A stretch of DNA of 9,701 nt. Source: Nitrospirota bacterium. Lineage in GTDB: Bacteria > Nitrospirota > UBA9217. The translations under genes and the position numbers were made by a program. Shown here piece by piece: positions 1 through 7,086 of the stretch. Position 1 is the first letter of the stretch, and each line of letters starts with the position of its first letter. The notes beneath the pieces were generated by a model. It saw nothing but the letters and a program-made list of their open reading frames with translations, searched no databases and was not told the origin of the DNA. Where the stretch lies: NCBI GenBank assembly GCA_013334545.1, contig JAAXXJ010000098.1:1-9701 (forward strand). Direction: 5' to 3'.

Positions 1-877
1 CACAGGTGTCCGCCACGGTCAGGCTGTCCTTCCGCAGGACAACATAGGAGAACTTGAGCGAATCCTTTCGCAGGCCGATGCGGCTGTCGATCTCGGTGAT
101 GATCCCTGGCGGGTCCCAGGGCCGGTCCTCATGGCACCAGTCCTTCGGGTTCACCAGGGCAGGGCAGTGTCCCTGCACCAGGCAGGGCGAATACACGCGG
201 AAACCCGCGTCCACGATGCCGTCCCGGACCATGAGCAGGTCCCGCGACGTCTCCCGGAGCGCCGGTTCGATGATGATGCAGCTGCCGGCAGGCGCGAGGA
301 GGTGTTCCAGCATGCGCCCGACGAGGGCGGTCCGTTTCCCAGCCCTGTCCTCTTCGCGGAAATACAGCTCGTTCAGCACATTGGAGAGCACGATGATGTC
401 GAAGGGGCCGCCTGAACGCTCTGCAATGGCCTCGATGTCAGACCTTACCGTGGTGAGGGTTGCCGGGACTCCGGCGACGCCGCCCTGTTCGCGGAAGAGG
501 ACCTCGGCATCCTTCAGGTTCTCGGCAACGTGGTCGACGGCCGTGCATTCGAGGCGCATCCGTATCCTGTTCCGCGCAAAGAACTGCCGAATGCCGAGTA
601 TGGCCGTCCCGGGCCCGGAGCCGAGGTCGAGGACCTGAAGACGCTCCTGATCGAGCGGTTTCTCGGGATGCAGGGACAGTTCGCGGAGAGGAACAGAGAT
701 CTTGTCGAGGTTCGGCGGCAAAAAGTAGGTGAGATAGGCTGTCCGCAGGCCCGGGTCCCGGAGATATGCCGCGGGCAGGCTTCCCCGCTCCTTCGTGAGA
801 AGACGGGAAAGTCGCGCGACATCGTCAGTCATGCTCTCCGGGCCGCGACGTGAAGGCTTCTTGTTCGGTCGGCCCAT
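1..877 (-). CDS. Rsm22-family (METTL17-like) methyltransferase, 3' end outside window
   Basis: About 292 residues are visible and the stop lies beyond position 1. The SAM-binding motif I is DLGSGPGT at residues 84-91, followed by an acidic strand end (AVDH, 113-116) and FDIIVLSNVLNELYF (159-173), a Rossmann methyltransferase layout. After an IIIEP strand (201-205) comes a cysteine cluster, SPC-x5-CP with C232 and C238, then DWCHEDRPW with C248. This cluster is typical of the Rsm22 family. Family knowledge: yeast Rsm22 and human METTL17 act in mitochondrial small-subunit assembly and carry an Fe4S4 cluster on such cysteines; bacterial members are poorly characterised. A fourth ligand could be C292 or lie outside the window. 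The start at 877 gives a basic tail (MGRPNKKPSRRG) but has no visible SD. An in-frame ATG at 832 has GGAG only 3 nt upstream and is the alternative. Family call fairly sure; target RNA unknown. Confidence 0.82.
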   Translation of the reverse strand, partial: MGRPNKKPSRRGPESMTDDVARLSRLLTKERGSLPAAYLRDPGLRTAYLTYFLPPNLDKISVPLRELSLHPEKPLDQERLQVLDLGSGPGTAILGIRQFFARNRIRMRLECTAVDHVAENLKDAEVLFREQGGVAGVPATLTTVRSDIEAIAERSGGPFDIIVLSNVLNELYFREEDRAGKRTALVGRMLEHLLAPAGSCIIIEPALRETSRDLLMVRDGIVDAGFRVYSPCLVQGHCPALVNPKDWCHEDRPWDPPGIITEIDSRIGLRKDSLKFSYVVLRKDSLTVADTC

Positions 878-1053
878 GATGGCAACTATGATACCGCAGA
901 CGGGAGGAAAAGGAAAGCGTCAAGGGACCTGACACACGGTGCCGGTGGATCTAGGAGAGCGCACGTTCCGCACCTTTCTGCGGATAAGCGGGCTTCGAGA
1001 ATGACGAAGCTGCTGTGGAAAGCCCCGGCATCACTGCAATGGCTGGACAGCGG
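878..1053. other. Non-coding gap with two small hairpins
   Basis: No convincing gene is present. Read on the minus strand, downstream of the chemoreceptor stop, there are two short perfect stems: GCTTCG/CGAAGC at 992-1010 (7-nt loop) and TCCGCA/TGCGGA at 967-984 (6-nt loop). Neither is followed by a T tract, so they are not clear intrinsic terminators. They could be 3'-end structures protecting the operon transcript. No promoter for the methyltransferase gene at 877 was recognised here. Confidence 0.4.
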
Positions 1054-2475
1054 CTACTTCTGCGCCAACAGCCTGTCCGTCTGCCCTTCCGGCAGCGCTC
1101 CGCTGTACGCCTTGAAGAAGGTGATGGTGCTTTGGAGCAGGTCGGCCTGCTGCGCAAGCTCACCTGACGTGGCTGACATGGCCTCGGCAGCGCCGACGTT
1201 CTTCTGGATGATATCGTTCAGTCGCTGGATGGCCGCGTTGATCTGGTCAGCGCCCGAAGCCTGCTCCTTGGAGGACGCGCTGATCTCCTGGACCAGCTCC
1301 GCTGTCTTCTGGATGTCCGGGACCAGCTTCGTCAGCATGGCGCCCGCCCGCTCCGAGACCTCGGACGTCTTCGTGGACAGCTGGCCGATCTCGCCGGCGG
1401 CCGTTTGGCTCCGTTCCGCGAGCTTCCGCACTTCTGCGGCTACCACGGCGAAGCCCTTCCCGTGCTCGCCGGCCCGGGCCGCTTCAATGGCCGCGTTGAG
1501 CGCCAGCAGGTTGGTCTGGCGCGCGATCTCCCCGATGATGGAGATTTTGCCGGCGATCTCTTTCAGCGCTACCATGGCCTCGGCCACGGCCGCGCTGCTC
1601 GACAGGGCATCAGCCGCCGATTTCTGCGCGATCTTCTCGGTCTGCGCCGCGTTGTCCGCGTTCTGTCTGATGGTTGCATTCATCTCCTCGACGGAGGCCG
1701 ATGCCTGCTCCGCCGATGATGCCTGGTCCGCTGCGCCTTGGGACATCTGCGCTGCGCCGTCCGAAAGCTCCTGGCTCCAGGATCCCACGTGGCTGGAAAC
1801 GGTCTTCACGTCAGCCACGACCTGCCGGAGTTTCTCGAGCATGTTCTTCATGGCGCCGAGCAGCTGCCCGATCTCATCGCCGCCGGTGACCTCGATGGGT
1901 GCGGTCAGGTCCCCCTCGGCAAGACGGTTCGCCGCCGCTACGGCGGTGTTCAACGGGCGGACGATCAGCGAGCGCACGATGTAGATCACCCCCAGGGACG
2001 ATATGATCACGGCGATAAGGGCGCTTGTCACCATGATCGTGGCAAGCCTCCGCGTGCTTTCGGCGAGTGCCGTCGTCCGGTATCCGAGCGAGAGAGAACC
2101 GAGTTGTGTGCCGACCTCATCCCGGATCTCGGCCTCATAGACAAGCAATGCCGCCTTGTCCGCAGGTTCGACTGATGATACGGTGACCGGTTTTTTCTTG
2201 TCATCGCGGAAGACCGCAAAGGCGACCGCCGGGTCCTTCGTGATCTCCTTGACGAACCCCTCGAGCGCCCCGAGATCGTAATTCCGGTAATAGAAGAGGC
2301 TCGTCTTTGCCATGTAGCCCGCCATGGAATTGCCTTGGGTGTCCATCCGGGCGCGCAGAATCCCGTTATTGACCTTGATGCTGACCAGCGCTATGGCGAA
2401 GACAAGGGCGATAGTAAATATGATGCTGCGAATGAGGAACTTTTTCCCGATCGTTGCTGACCTGATTTTGCTCAT
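1054..2475 (-). CDS. Methyl-accepting chemotaxis protein
   Basis: 473 residues from the chosen start. TM1 is about 13-33, a periplasmic sensor domain of about 112 residues follows (34-145, size compatible with a single-Cache-like domain, not proven), TM2 is about 146-168, HAMP 169-222 and the cytoplasmic signalling domain 223-455. The hairpin tip that contacts CheA and CheW is near-canonical, EIARQTNLLALNAAIEAARA at 316-335. The helices on either side are rich in Ala, Gln and Glu, as expected for adaptation regions. There is no C-terminal CheR-tethering pentapeptide; the protein ends LLAQK. An ATG nine codons upstream (2502) is open, but MSKIRS at 2475 is preceded by GGAGG and AGGGAG and gives a normal N-terminus. 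The gene follows the periplasmic binding protein gene by 53 bp on the same strand, so the two are probably co-transcribed. Ligand unknown; the binding protein is the obvious candidate partner. Confidence 0.95.
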   Translation of the reverse strand: MSKIRSATIGKKFLIRSIIFTIALVFAIALVSIKVNNGILRARMDTQGNSMAGYMAKTSLFYYRNYDLGALEGFVKEITKDPAVAFAVFRDDKKKPVTVSSVEPADKAALLVYEAEIRDEVGTQLGSLSLGYRTTALAESTRRLATIMVTSALIAVIISSLGVIYIVRSLIVRPLNTAVAAANRLAEGDLTAPIEVTGGDEIGQLLGAMKNMLEKLRQVVADVKTVSSHVGSWSQELSDGAAQMSQGAADQASSAEQASASVEEMNATIRQNADNAAQTEKIAQKSAADALSSSAAVAEAMVALKEIAGKISIIGEIARQTNLLALNAAIEAARAGEHGKGFAVVAAEVRKLAERSQTAAGEIGQLSTKTSEVSERAGAMLTKLVPDIQKTAELVQEISASSKEQASGADQINAAIQRLNDIIQKNVGAAEAMSATSGELAQQADLLQSTITFFKAYSGALPEGQTDRLLAQK

Positions 2476-2528
2476 GTGCTCCCTGCCTCCTTCTCCACAC
2501 ACTGCCGTCCATCCTGCCGAACGGAGGA

Positions 2529-3683
2529 CTACTTGACCGATTCGACCTGCCCTGCCGCGATCCTGGTCAGGTAGATCTTCTCCAAGGCGTGGTGGTCCGT
2601 GGCTGAGAACTTGAAGTTCAACCCGCCGATGGAGGCGCTCAGGCCCTCGGCGGCCGTGATGAATGTTTCGCGCGTGAGGTTCGCGCCCGCCTTTTTCAGC
2701 GTCTCCACAAATACCACAGCGTCGATGTAGCCTTCAAGGTCCGTGTAATCCAGTTCCGCGTGGCCGGCGGATTTCATGTCGGCACGGTACTGGGCCACCA
2801 GCGGGACCGAGGCGTCCTTCGGCGACGGCATGACCTGCGTGATGATGACTCCATCGCCGGCACCACCCAGCTCCTTGACCAGCGCAGCGGTGCCGACAAA
2901 GGAGACGTTCAGGAAAACGGGGTTGAACCCCTCGGCCTTCGCCTTCTTGATGAAGGCCGCCACGGCCTTGTAGGTACCCACCATGCTGACCGCCTCGGGA
3001 TTCGCTTTCTTCAGGGCGGCCAAAGCTGCGGACACGTCCTCGGTGTTCCGTTCGTAGGTCCCTTCACCCGCAAGGTCGAGGTTCCGCTTCTTGAGGGCCT
3101 TGAGAATGCCGCCTTTCACCGCCAGTCCGTAAGCATCGTTCTGATAGAAGATGGCGATGCGTTTGATCCCGCGCATCTCGGTGAGATACTGCACCTGGGT
3201 CTCTGCCTCATCGAAATAGCTTCCCCGCACATTGAAAATGTAGCGGTTCACCGGCGTCCGCAGGAACTCCGCACCCGTGAATGGAGCCCAGAACGGCGCC
3301 TTCGCCTCGTTGATGATCGGAAGGACCGCCGACGATGTTGGCGTCCCCACGTACCCGAACAGGGCGAAAACCTTGTCCTGCTGAACCAGTTTCCTCGTCT
3401 GCTCCACGGTGTTCTTCGGTTCATACCCATCGTCATAGCTGATGACGCGGACCTTCCTCCCGTTGACGCCGCCTGCCTTGTTGATCTTGTCGAAGTAGAC
3501 CGCGCTGCCCTTCTTCATTCCCGTGCCCAGGGCCGACGCCGGTCCGGTCAGGGCGTTGCACATGCCGATGACGACCTCCGTGGCGGTGACGCCGTTTTCG
3601 GCTTGCGCGCCTGTGGGCGCCAGGAATGCCAAAACCAGCACTGCAACGGCGATCACCATCCCATCGCATAGTCTTCCTTTCAT
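2529..3683 (-). CDS. Branched-chain-amino-acid-type ABC substrate-binding protein
   Basis: 384 residues. A Sec signal peptide spans about 1-28 with a hydrophobic core (AVAVLVLAFL) and a likely cleavage site after AQA. There is no lipobox, so a soluble periplasmic protein is expected. The mature part starts with TEVVIGMCNALTGPAS, followed by YFDKINKAGGVNGRKVRV and DDGYEPKNTVEQTRKLV, the typical start of the Leu/Ile/Val-binding (Peripla_BP_6, type I fold) family. The second lobe carries IAIFYQNDAYG and the end resembles family members in length. The start at 3683 has a strong SD (GGAGG, about 6 nt upstream). Ligand cannot be told from sequence; amino acids, amides, short-chain acids and aromatic acids are all known for this family. 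No permease (LivH/LivM) or ATPase (LivG/LivF) genes are adjacent; instead a chemoreceptor gene follows. A sensory role is therefore inferred. Confidence 0.93.
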   Translation of the reverse strand: MKGRLCDGMVIAVAVLVLAFLAPTGAQAENGVTATEVVIGMCNALTGPASALGTGMKKGSAVYFDKINKAGGVNGRKVRVISYDDGYEPKNTVEQTRKLVQQDKVFALFGYVGTPTSSAVLPIINEAKAPFWAPFTGAEFLRTPVNRYIFNVRGSYFDEAETQVQYLTEMRGIKRIAIFYQNDAYGLAVKGGILKALKKRNLDLAGEGTYERNTEDVSAALAALKKANPEAVSMVGTYKAVAAFIKKAKAEGFNPVFLNVSFVGTAALVKELGGAGDGVIITQVMPSPKDASVPLVAQYRADMKSAGHAELDYTDLEGYIDAVVFVETLKKAGANLTRETFITAAEGLSASIGGLNFKFSATDHHALEKIYLTRIAAGQVESVK

Positions 3684-3968
3684 GCTCCCTCCTTCGTTAT
3701 CCCTTGGATTTTATTGACCGTAGCATAACTGCTCGGCAAAAAGAATACCCCCATGGGGGTATTCTTCGGGTATGATTCGGGCACTTCTAATATTTAGAGA
3801 TGCAATTCATATGCTAATTAAAGTGGTGCAACACGGATAATTAATTACATTGCATTTCAAAATGTTAACACGCTGGCAACTTGTAATGTATATATAACAG
3901 CGCAACCCCATCCCGCAGATGAGACGGCCAGTCTCGCCGTTGAGAACGACGGGGCACGTTCCCCATAG
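3684..3968. other. Long intergenic region with AT-rich island upstream of the sensory pair
   Basis: No gene is supported. From about 3775 to 3900 base composition drops sharply to AT-rich, against GC-rich surroundings; this is the likely control region of the binding protein-chemoreceptor unit. ATGCAAT (3800-3806) and ATTGCAT (3849-3855) form separated inverted arms, each near a TAATTA (3815-3820 and 3838-3843). No convincing sigma70 pair was found on the minus strand. Near the preceding gene's stop there are small stems, GGGG/CCCC at 3951-3964 and GAGAC/GTCTC at 3921-3935, without T tracts. Confidence 0.45.
3741..3766. promoter_or_regulatory. Perfect 26-bp palindrome: metal/persulfide-type operator or terminator
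   Basis: The half-site AAGAATACCCCCA is followed by its exact reverse complement, giving 13+13 bp with no spacer. It ends 58 bp before the binding-protein start codon. The core TACCCCC...GGGGGTA resembles operators of the CsoR/RcnR/FrmR/CstR repressor family (established for that family; assignment here is inference). Read on the minus strand it also forms an 11-bp stem with a CATG loop followed by a T-rich stretch (TTCTTTTTGCC), which would suit an intrinsic terminator for transcripts entering from the gene at 3969-4694. The two readings cannot be separated by sequence alone. Confidence 0.55.
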
Positions 3969-4694
3969 CTAGGAAAGGTTGTTCACTCTGCGGGAGAAGG
4001 TCCACACACGTGTCTGGAGGTAGAGGGAAAGACTGCCGCACATCAGGAACAGCACCACCCAGTCCCAGGTGAAGGTGAGATAGGCCGGGATGGAGATGAT
4101 GAGCAGGGCAAGGGCCGTGATTGACGCGAACCCCGAAAACCGGAACAGGGAGCCGGCCAGCGTCGCGATCAGGAGGAACGCCTGCACCTTCGTGATATCG
4201 ACGCTCCAGTCCGAGAGGCCCGGAATGCTGTGCCATTGGACGGTGTAGTCGGGTACGAGCGCCCGGTACCACGAGCCGCCGTCGGGCGGCGCATCCTTGA
4301 CGACCGCGGGCGCCTTGAACCACGCGAACGGATGCCGGACGCCGCCTCCCAGCACGATCATGAAGAACTGGGACAGGGCCAGGAAGTTCACGGCCACCTG
4401 CGGCCATCGCCAGACGCCCTTCGGCAGGCGCAGGGACCCGCGGTGGTATGCCAGGAGCACCAGCAGGCCGGAGAACAGATACTGGTAGGGATGCATCGGA
4501 GCGCCCATCCCCAGATACCCGAACGCTGCGGCAATGCACCCCAGCGCGAGCGGCCAGGCGGGATGGGGAGCCGGTCCGCCCCCGGCTGACCCTCCCTCAA
4601 GCCGGTCGAGCCGTTCCTCGAGCCGCAGGACCCTCCTCGAGATGATAGCGCGCTCCAGGTCGTCATTTGTCGGGTCGTTTAGCTCCTTGTTCAT
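3969..4694 (-). CDS. Uncharacterised multi-pass membrane protein with short N-terminal coiled coil
   Basis: 241 residues; family not recognised. The N-terminus (1-33) is charged and helical, with a short heptad-like stretch (RRVLRLEERLDRLEGG, 20-35), then a Gly/Pro linker. Hydrophobic segments lie at about 47-64, 70-84, 98-117, 168-186, 188-205 and 211-227, suggesting five or six membrane helices. The loop between the third and fourth (118-167) is rich in Trp, Pro and Asp and is probably exposed on one side of the membrane. The C-terminus is basic (TFSRRVNN). The start has a clear SD (GGAGG, 6 nt spacing). Codon use matches the neighbours. It is separated from the ATPase gene by the 109-bp repeats and has its own candidate promoter, so it is probably a separate transcription unit. 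No catalytic motif was seen. Confidence 0.8.
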   Translation of the reverse strand: MNKELNDPTNDDLERAIISRRVLRLEERLDRLEGGSAGGGPAPHPAWPLALGCIAAAFGYLGMGAPMHPYQYLFSGLLVLLAYHRGSLRLPKGVWRWPQVAVNFLALSQFFMIVLGGGVRHPFAWFKAPAVVKDAPPDGGSWYRALVPDYTVQWHSIPGLSDWSVDITKVQAFLLIATLAGSLFRFSGFASITALALLIISIPAYLTFTWDWVVLFLMCGSLSLYLQTRVWTFSRRVNNLS

Positions 4695-4737
4695 GCCTGC
4701 CTCCCGGGCCGCGCCCGTCCTGTTCTGTTACCGTTCG

Positions 4738-4769
4738 ATTATATCCTAAGCCGGACAAGCCGGAATCAA
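4738..4769 (-). promoter_or_regulatory. Candidate promoter of the membrane protein gene, with 9-bp direct repeat
   Basis: On the minus strand there is a perfect -10 hexamer, TATAAT (4743-4738), placing transcription start about 37 nt before the ATG. The best -35 candidate, TTGATT (4769-4764), is at a 20-bp spacing, too long for a strong sigma70 promoter. The spacer is filled by two tandem 9-mers (plus-strand AAGCCGGAC 4748-4756 and AAGCCGGAA 4757-4765), which suggests an activator or repressor site rather than a constitutive promoter. Confidence 0.4.
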
Positions 4770-4794
4770 GGGCATCTCTCGCAGGGCACGCAAC

Positions 4795-5035
4795 GGGGAT
4801 GCGCTCGCTCCTGGATTTAAGCTCCCTGCAGCAAGAGGCATGGAGCTTCGATCCTCAGGGTCGTGTTTATTCTAATCGCTCGCTAGCCCCGGAGCAAGCC
4901 GCGGGGGATGCGCTCGCTCCTGGATTTAAGCTCCCTGCAGCAAGAGGCATGGAGCTTCGATCCTCAGGGTCGTGTTTATTCTCATCGCCCGCTAGCCCAG
5001 CAGCAAGCCGCGGGGGATGCGCTCGCTCCTGGATT
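4795..5035. repeat. 109-bp tandem direct repeat, two full copies plus a 23-bp partial
   Basis: Copy 1 is 4795-4903 and copy 2 is 4904-5012; they match at 105 of 109 positions, the four differences clustering in the last third. A third partial copy (GGGGATGCGCTCGCTCCTGG and three more bases) runs 5013-5035 and stops at the edge of the ATPase subunit I stop codon (5035-5037). Each full copy holds a hairpin, AAGCTCC/GGAGCTT with an inner TGC/GCA pairing (4819-4848 and 4928-4957). The unit has no credible coding frame; a plus-strand ORF through it is a by-product. It looks like an intergenic palindromic-type repeat element duplicated in tandem; further copies elsewhere in the genome would be expected but cannot be seen here. 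Confidence 0.9.
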
Positions 5036-6921
5036 CACTTATGCATGGGATCGAACTTCTTGCCGCCGGATTCGATGAACTTGCTGAAGAACTCCACATA
5101 GTGCAGCCTGAGCGCGTGGATGGTGGGAGAGAAGACGCCGAGGACGATGTTCAGGAGATGGAGCAGCGCGGCCGCCATGACGCCGAGCACGATGTCCCCG
5201 GTCGCACCGGCCATCTGGTTGGCCACAAAGGCGAGCAGCACTGAGGTCAGGCCGATGGCCATGATCCTGACATAGGAGATGATGTTCCCGATGTTCTTGA
5301 GGAGCTCGAGCGGCGCCAGAAGGCCGCCGGAGAACAGCAGGAACGGCGTCGCGATCAGGATCACCATGATGATCGGTCGCGACAGAAGCCCCGGGAGATA
5401 GCCGAAAAAGGTTGCGAAGACCGCGATCATGCAGAGGATGATAAGAATATTGAGAAGCTTGGCGAATCCCTCACGGCGCACCTTCCTCCGGAAAGCGGTG
5501 ATGGCGCCGAGCAGCAGACCCAGCACGATGTGCACGACCCCGGCGGACAGCGCGAACACCATCATGGGGATGACCGACGTCCTCCGCTCGATCAGGAGCG
5601 GCTCCATACCGAAGAGCGTGGTCCCGAGGTCGCCGAAGAACTCGCCGTACAGCACGCCGAAAATGACGGTGTAGAGCGACGACGCCAGCAGCACCTGCGA
5701 AGCGTCCGCCACCTCCCGTTTTTTCGCGTACCGCCGGCGCAGGTACAGCGCCAGCATGACAAGGAGCACGCCGTAACCCGCGTCGCCAAGGATCATCCCG
5801 AAGAACACCGGGAAGAAGATTCCGATGAACGGCGTCGGATCGAAGGACGAGTATGCCGGGACCGGCAGCAGGCGGCCGAATATCTCAAAGGGCCTGAAGT
5901 ACGGCCGGTTCAAAAGGACGACCGGCGCATGCTCGAGGTCCTTCTCCCGCATATGCTTTTCCTCCAGCACGACCTGCATGCCGAAAGACACGTCGAGCTG
6001 CGCCCGGAGCCTGGCGACGTCATCCGAGATCATCCATCCGCGGATAAAGAAGCACATCCTCGTCTGGAGGATCGATGCGGTTGCCGTCAGGAGCGTGATG
6101 CGCTCGTCGATCCATTCCCGCACGCGACGGTAGATCGGGCCCCACCGCCGGCCCAGGTCGCCGAGCTCCCGGTCAACCGCCTCGATCTGCCGGGAAAGCT
6201 CCAGACCCTGCCGTTCCAGATAGGTAATCTTCCCGGAGAGCGGCAATGCCTCGAAGGACGGGGGAAGAGCCAGCTCCGGAACGTGTTCCTGGGTGAGCGC
6301 TGCGCTTACCGCTACGGAAGCGTCCTTCTCCAGAGTGATCATTCCTGCGAGCGTGCCGCGTCCCGCGGGCACCGTGAAGAGCTTGAACTTCCCGTCCGTC
6401 AACTTCGCGATCGTGCTGCGAATATGCTCGACGGCCGTCTGGTCCTTGATCGTGAGCATGATGACGTCGAGGTTGGGCGGGGTGTGCGGCTGTTTGAACA
6501 GGGAATCGAGGGTGCCGAGAAAAGAAGCGAACCGGACGCATTCCTCGATCTCGCTCTGCATGCTCCGTTTACGTTCGGTAAGCGTCCTGGCCGTTCTCAG
6601 ATGCTTATCGACCGTAACAAGGATCGTATCGAGGATGACCTGGGGCTCGATATAGCTCGTTCTCACCGGGACATCCGGAAGACTGGCGAAGAGATCATCG
6701 ATCCTGCGACGGAGGTCCTCCAGGAACAGCCGTTCGAAGAGGGAGCGTTCCCGTTCATCATGCAGGAATGGCCGGACCTTTTCCTCGACCGCATCCTCAC
6801 CCTCAAGCTCGCTCTCTTCGGGATCGATCTGGATCACTTTCAACTGCTGGAGCAGAGCAACAACATCCCGCAACAGGTCCTTGGGCCCGACGATCTCGAC
6901 TTTGGACATCCTGGTTATCAT
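5035..6921 (-). CDS. ntpI: V/A-type ATPase subunit I (subunit a homologue)
   Basis: 628 residues, normal for bacterial and archaeal subunit I. The N-terminal cytoplasmic half (1-about 360) is helical with coiled-coil stretches (about 105-130 and 233-275) and would form the peripheral stalk attachment. The membrane half begins with FIGIFFPVFFGMILGDAGYG (365-384), a family hallmark, and has about eight helices. R552 in ISYVRIMAIGL matches the essential proton-path arginine of this family, and R605 in ALRLHYVEFFSKF matches the second conserved arginine. Subunit I forms the proton or sodium half-channels against the c ring. The start at 6921 has GGAGG and GGGG upstream; the in-frame ATG at 6909 has its AGG too close. 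Unusually, no K, E, C, A, B or D subunit gene lies on either side. Downstream are the 109-bp repeats. Confidence 0.95.
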   Translation of the reverse strand: MITRMSKVEIVGPKDLLRDVVALLQQLKVIQIDPEESELEGEDAVEEKVRPFLHDERERSLFERLFLEDLRRRIDDLFASLPDVPVRTSYIEPQVILDTILVTVDKHLRTARTLTERKRSMQSEIEECVRFASFLGTLDSLFKQPHTPPNLDVIMLTIKDQTAVEHIRSTIAKLTDGKFKLFTVPAGRGTLAGMITLEKDASVAVSAALTQEHVPELALPPSFEALPLSGKITYLERQGLELSRQIEAVDRELGDLGRRWGPIYRRVREWIDERITLLTATASILQTRMCFFIRGWMISDDVARLRAQLDVSFGMQVVLEEKHMREKDLEHAPVVLLNRPYFRPFEIFGRLLPVPAYSSFDPTPFIGIFFPVFFGMILGDAGYGVLLVMLALYLRRRYAKKREVADASQVLLASSLYTVIFGVLYGEFFGDLGTTLFGMEPLLIERRTSVIPMMVFALSAGVVHIVLGLLLGAITAFRRKVRREGFAKLLNILIILCMIAVFATFFGYLPGLLSRPIIMVILIATPFLLFSGGLLAPLELLKNIGNIISYVRIMAIGLTSVLLAFVANQMAGATGDIVLGVMAAALLHLLNIVLGVFSPTIHALRLHYVEFFSKFIESGGKKFDPMHK

Positions 6922-6985
6922 CGTCCCCTCCTCCCGGCGAACAACATCCCCTCCCTCGGCATCGACCTAGCTGGTCCCTGGTGTA

Positions 6986-6994
6986 ATTGTATCA
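6986..6994 (-). promoter_or_regulatory. Candidate extended -10 promoter of the ATPase subunit I gene
   Basis: On the minus strand TGATACAAT fits the extended -10 form TGnTATAAT with one mismatch. No good -35 is present, as is tolerated for extended -10 promoters. It would start transcription about 58 nt before the ATG at 6921. This supports the ATPase gene being transcribed separately from the cupin gene, which ends 165 bp upstream. Confidence 0.4.
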
Positions 6995-7086
6995 GATATG
7001 GGCCCGGCCTGTTGCTTCGGGCTCAGGATGTCATGGGAATAAGATCATCCGCTCTGGCCGTGGTCGCCAGGGAACGCCAGGACAGC

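Noticed and set aside
1001..1984. Plus-strand ORF of 327 codons
   Set aside because: Antisense to the chemoreceptor; its Ala/Ser-rich translation is the mirror of the coiled-coil signalling domain.
2760..3671. Plus-strand ORF of 303 codons
   Set aside because: Antisense to the periplasmic binding protein, with no domain signal or ribosome binding site.
3734..3760. Sigma54 promoter on the minus strand (GG-N10-GC: GGTATTCTTTTTGC)
   Set aside because: The invariant GG and GC are correctly spaced, but most other consensus positions fail and they overlap the palindrome, so the match is probably fortuitous.
3865..4539. Minus-strand ORF of 224 codons
   Set aside because: Out-of-frame shadow of the 241-residue membrane protein, which has the better start site and hydrophobic segments.
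4667..5101. Plus-strand ORF of 144 codons through the repeats, giving a repeated peptide (LQQEAWSFDPQGRVYSNRS)
   Set aside because: The peptide repeat is only the 109-bp DNA repeat read through; the ORF overlaps the ends of two well-supported genes and has no good start site.
7054..7070. Hairpin CTGGC/GCCAG after the cupin gene as a terminator
   Set aside because: Stem of only 5 bp and no T tract follows on the minus strand.
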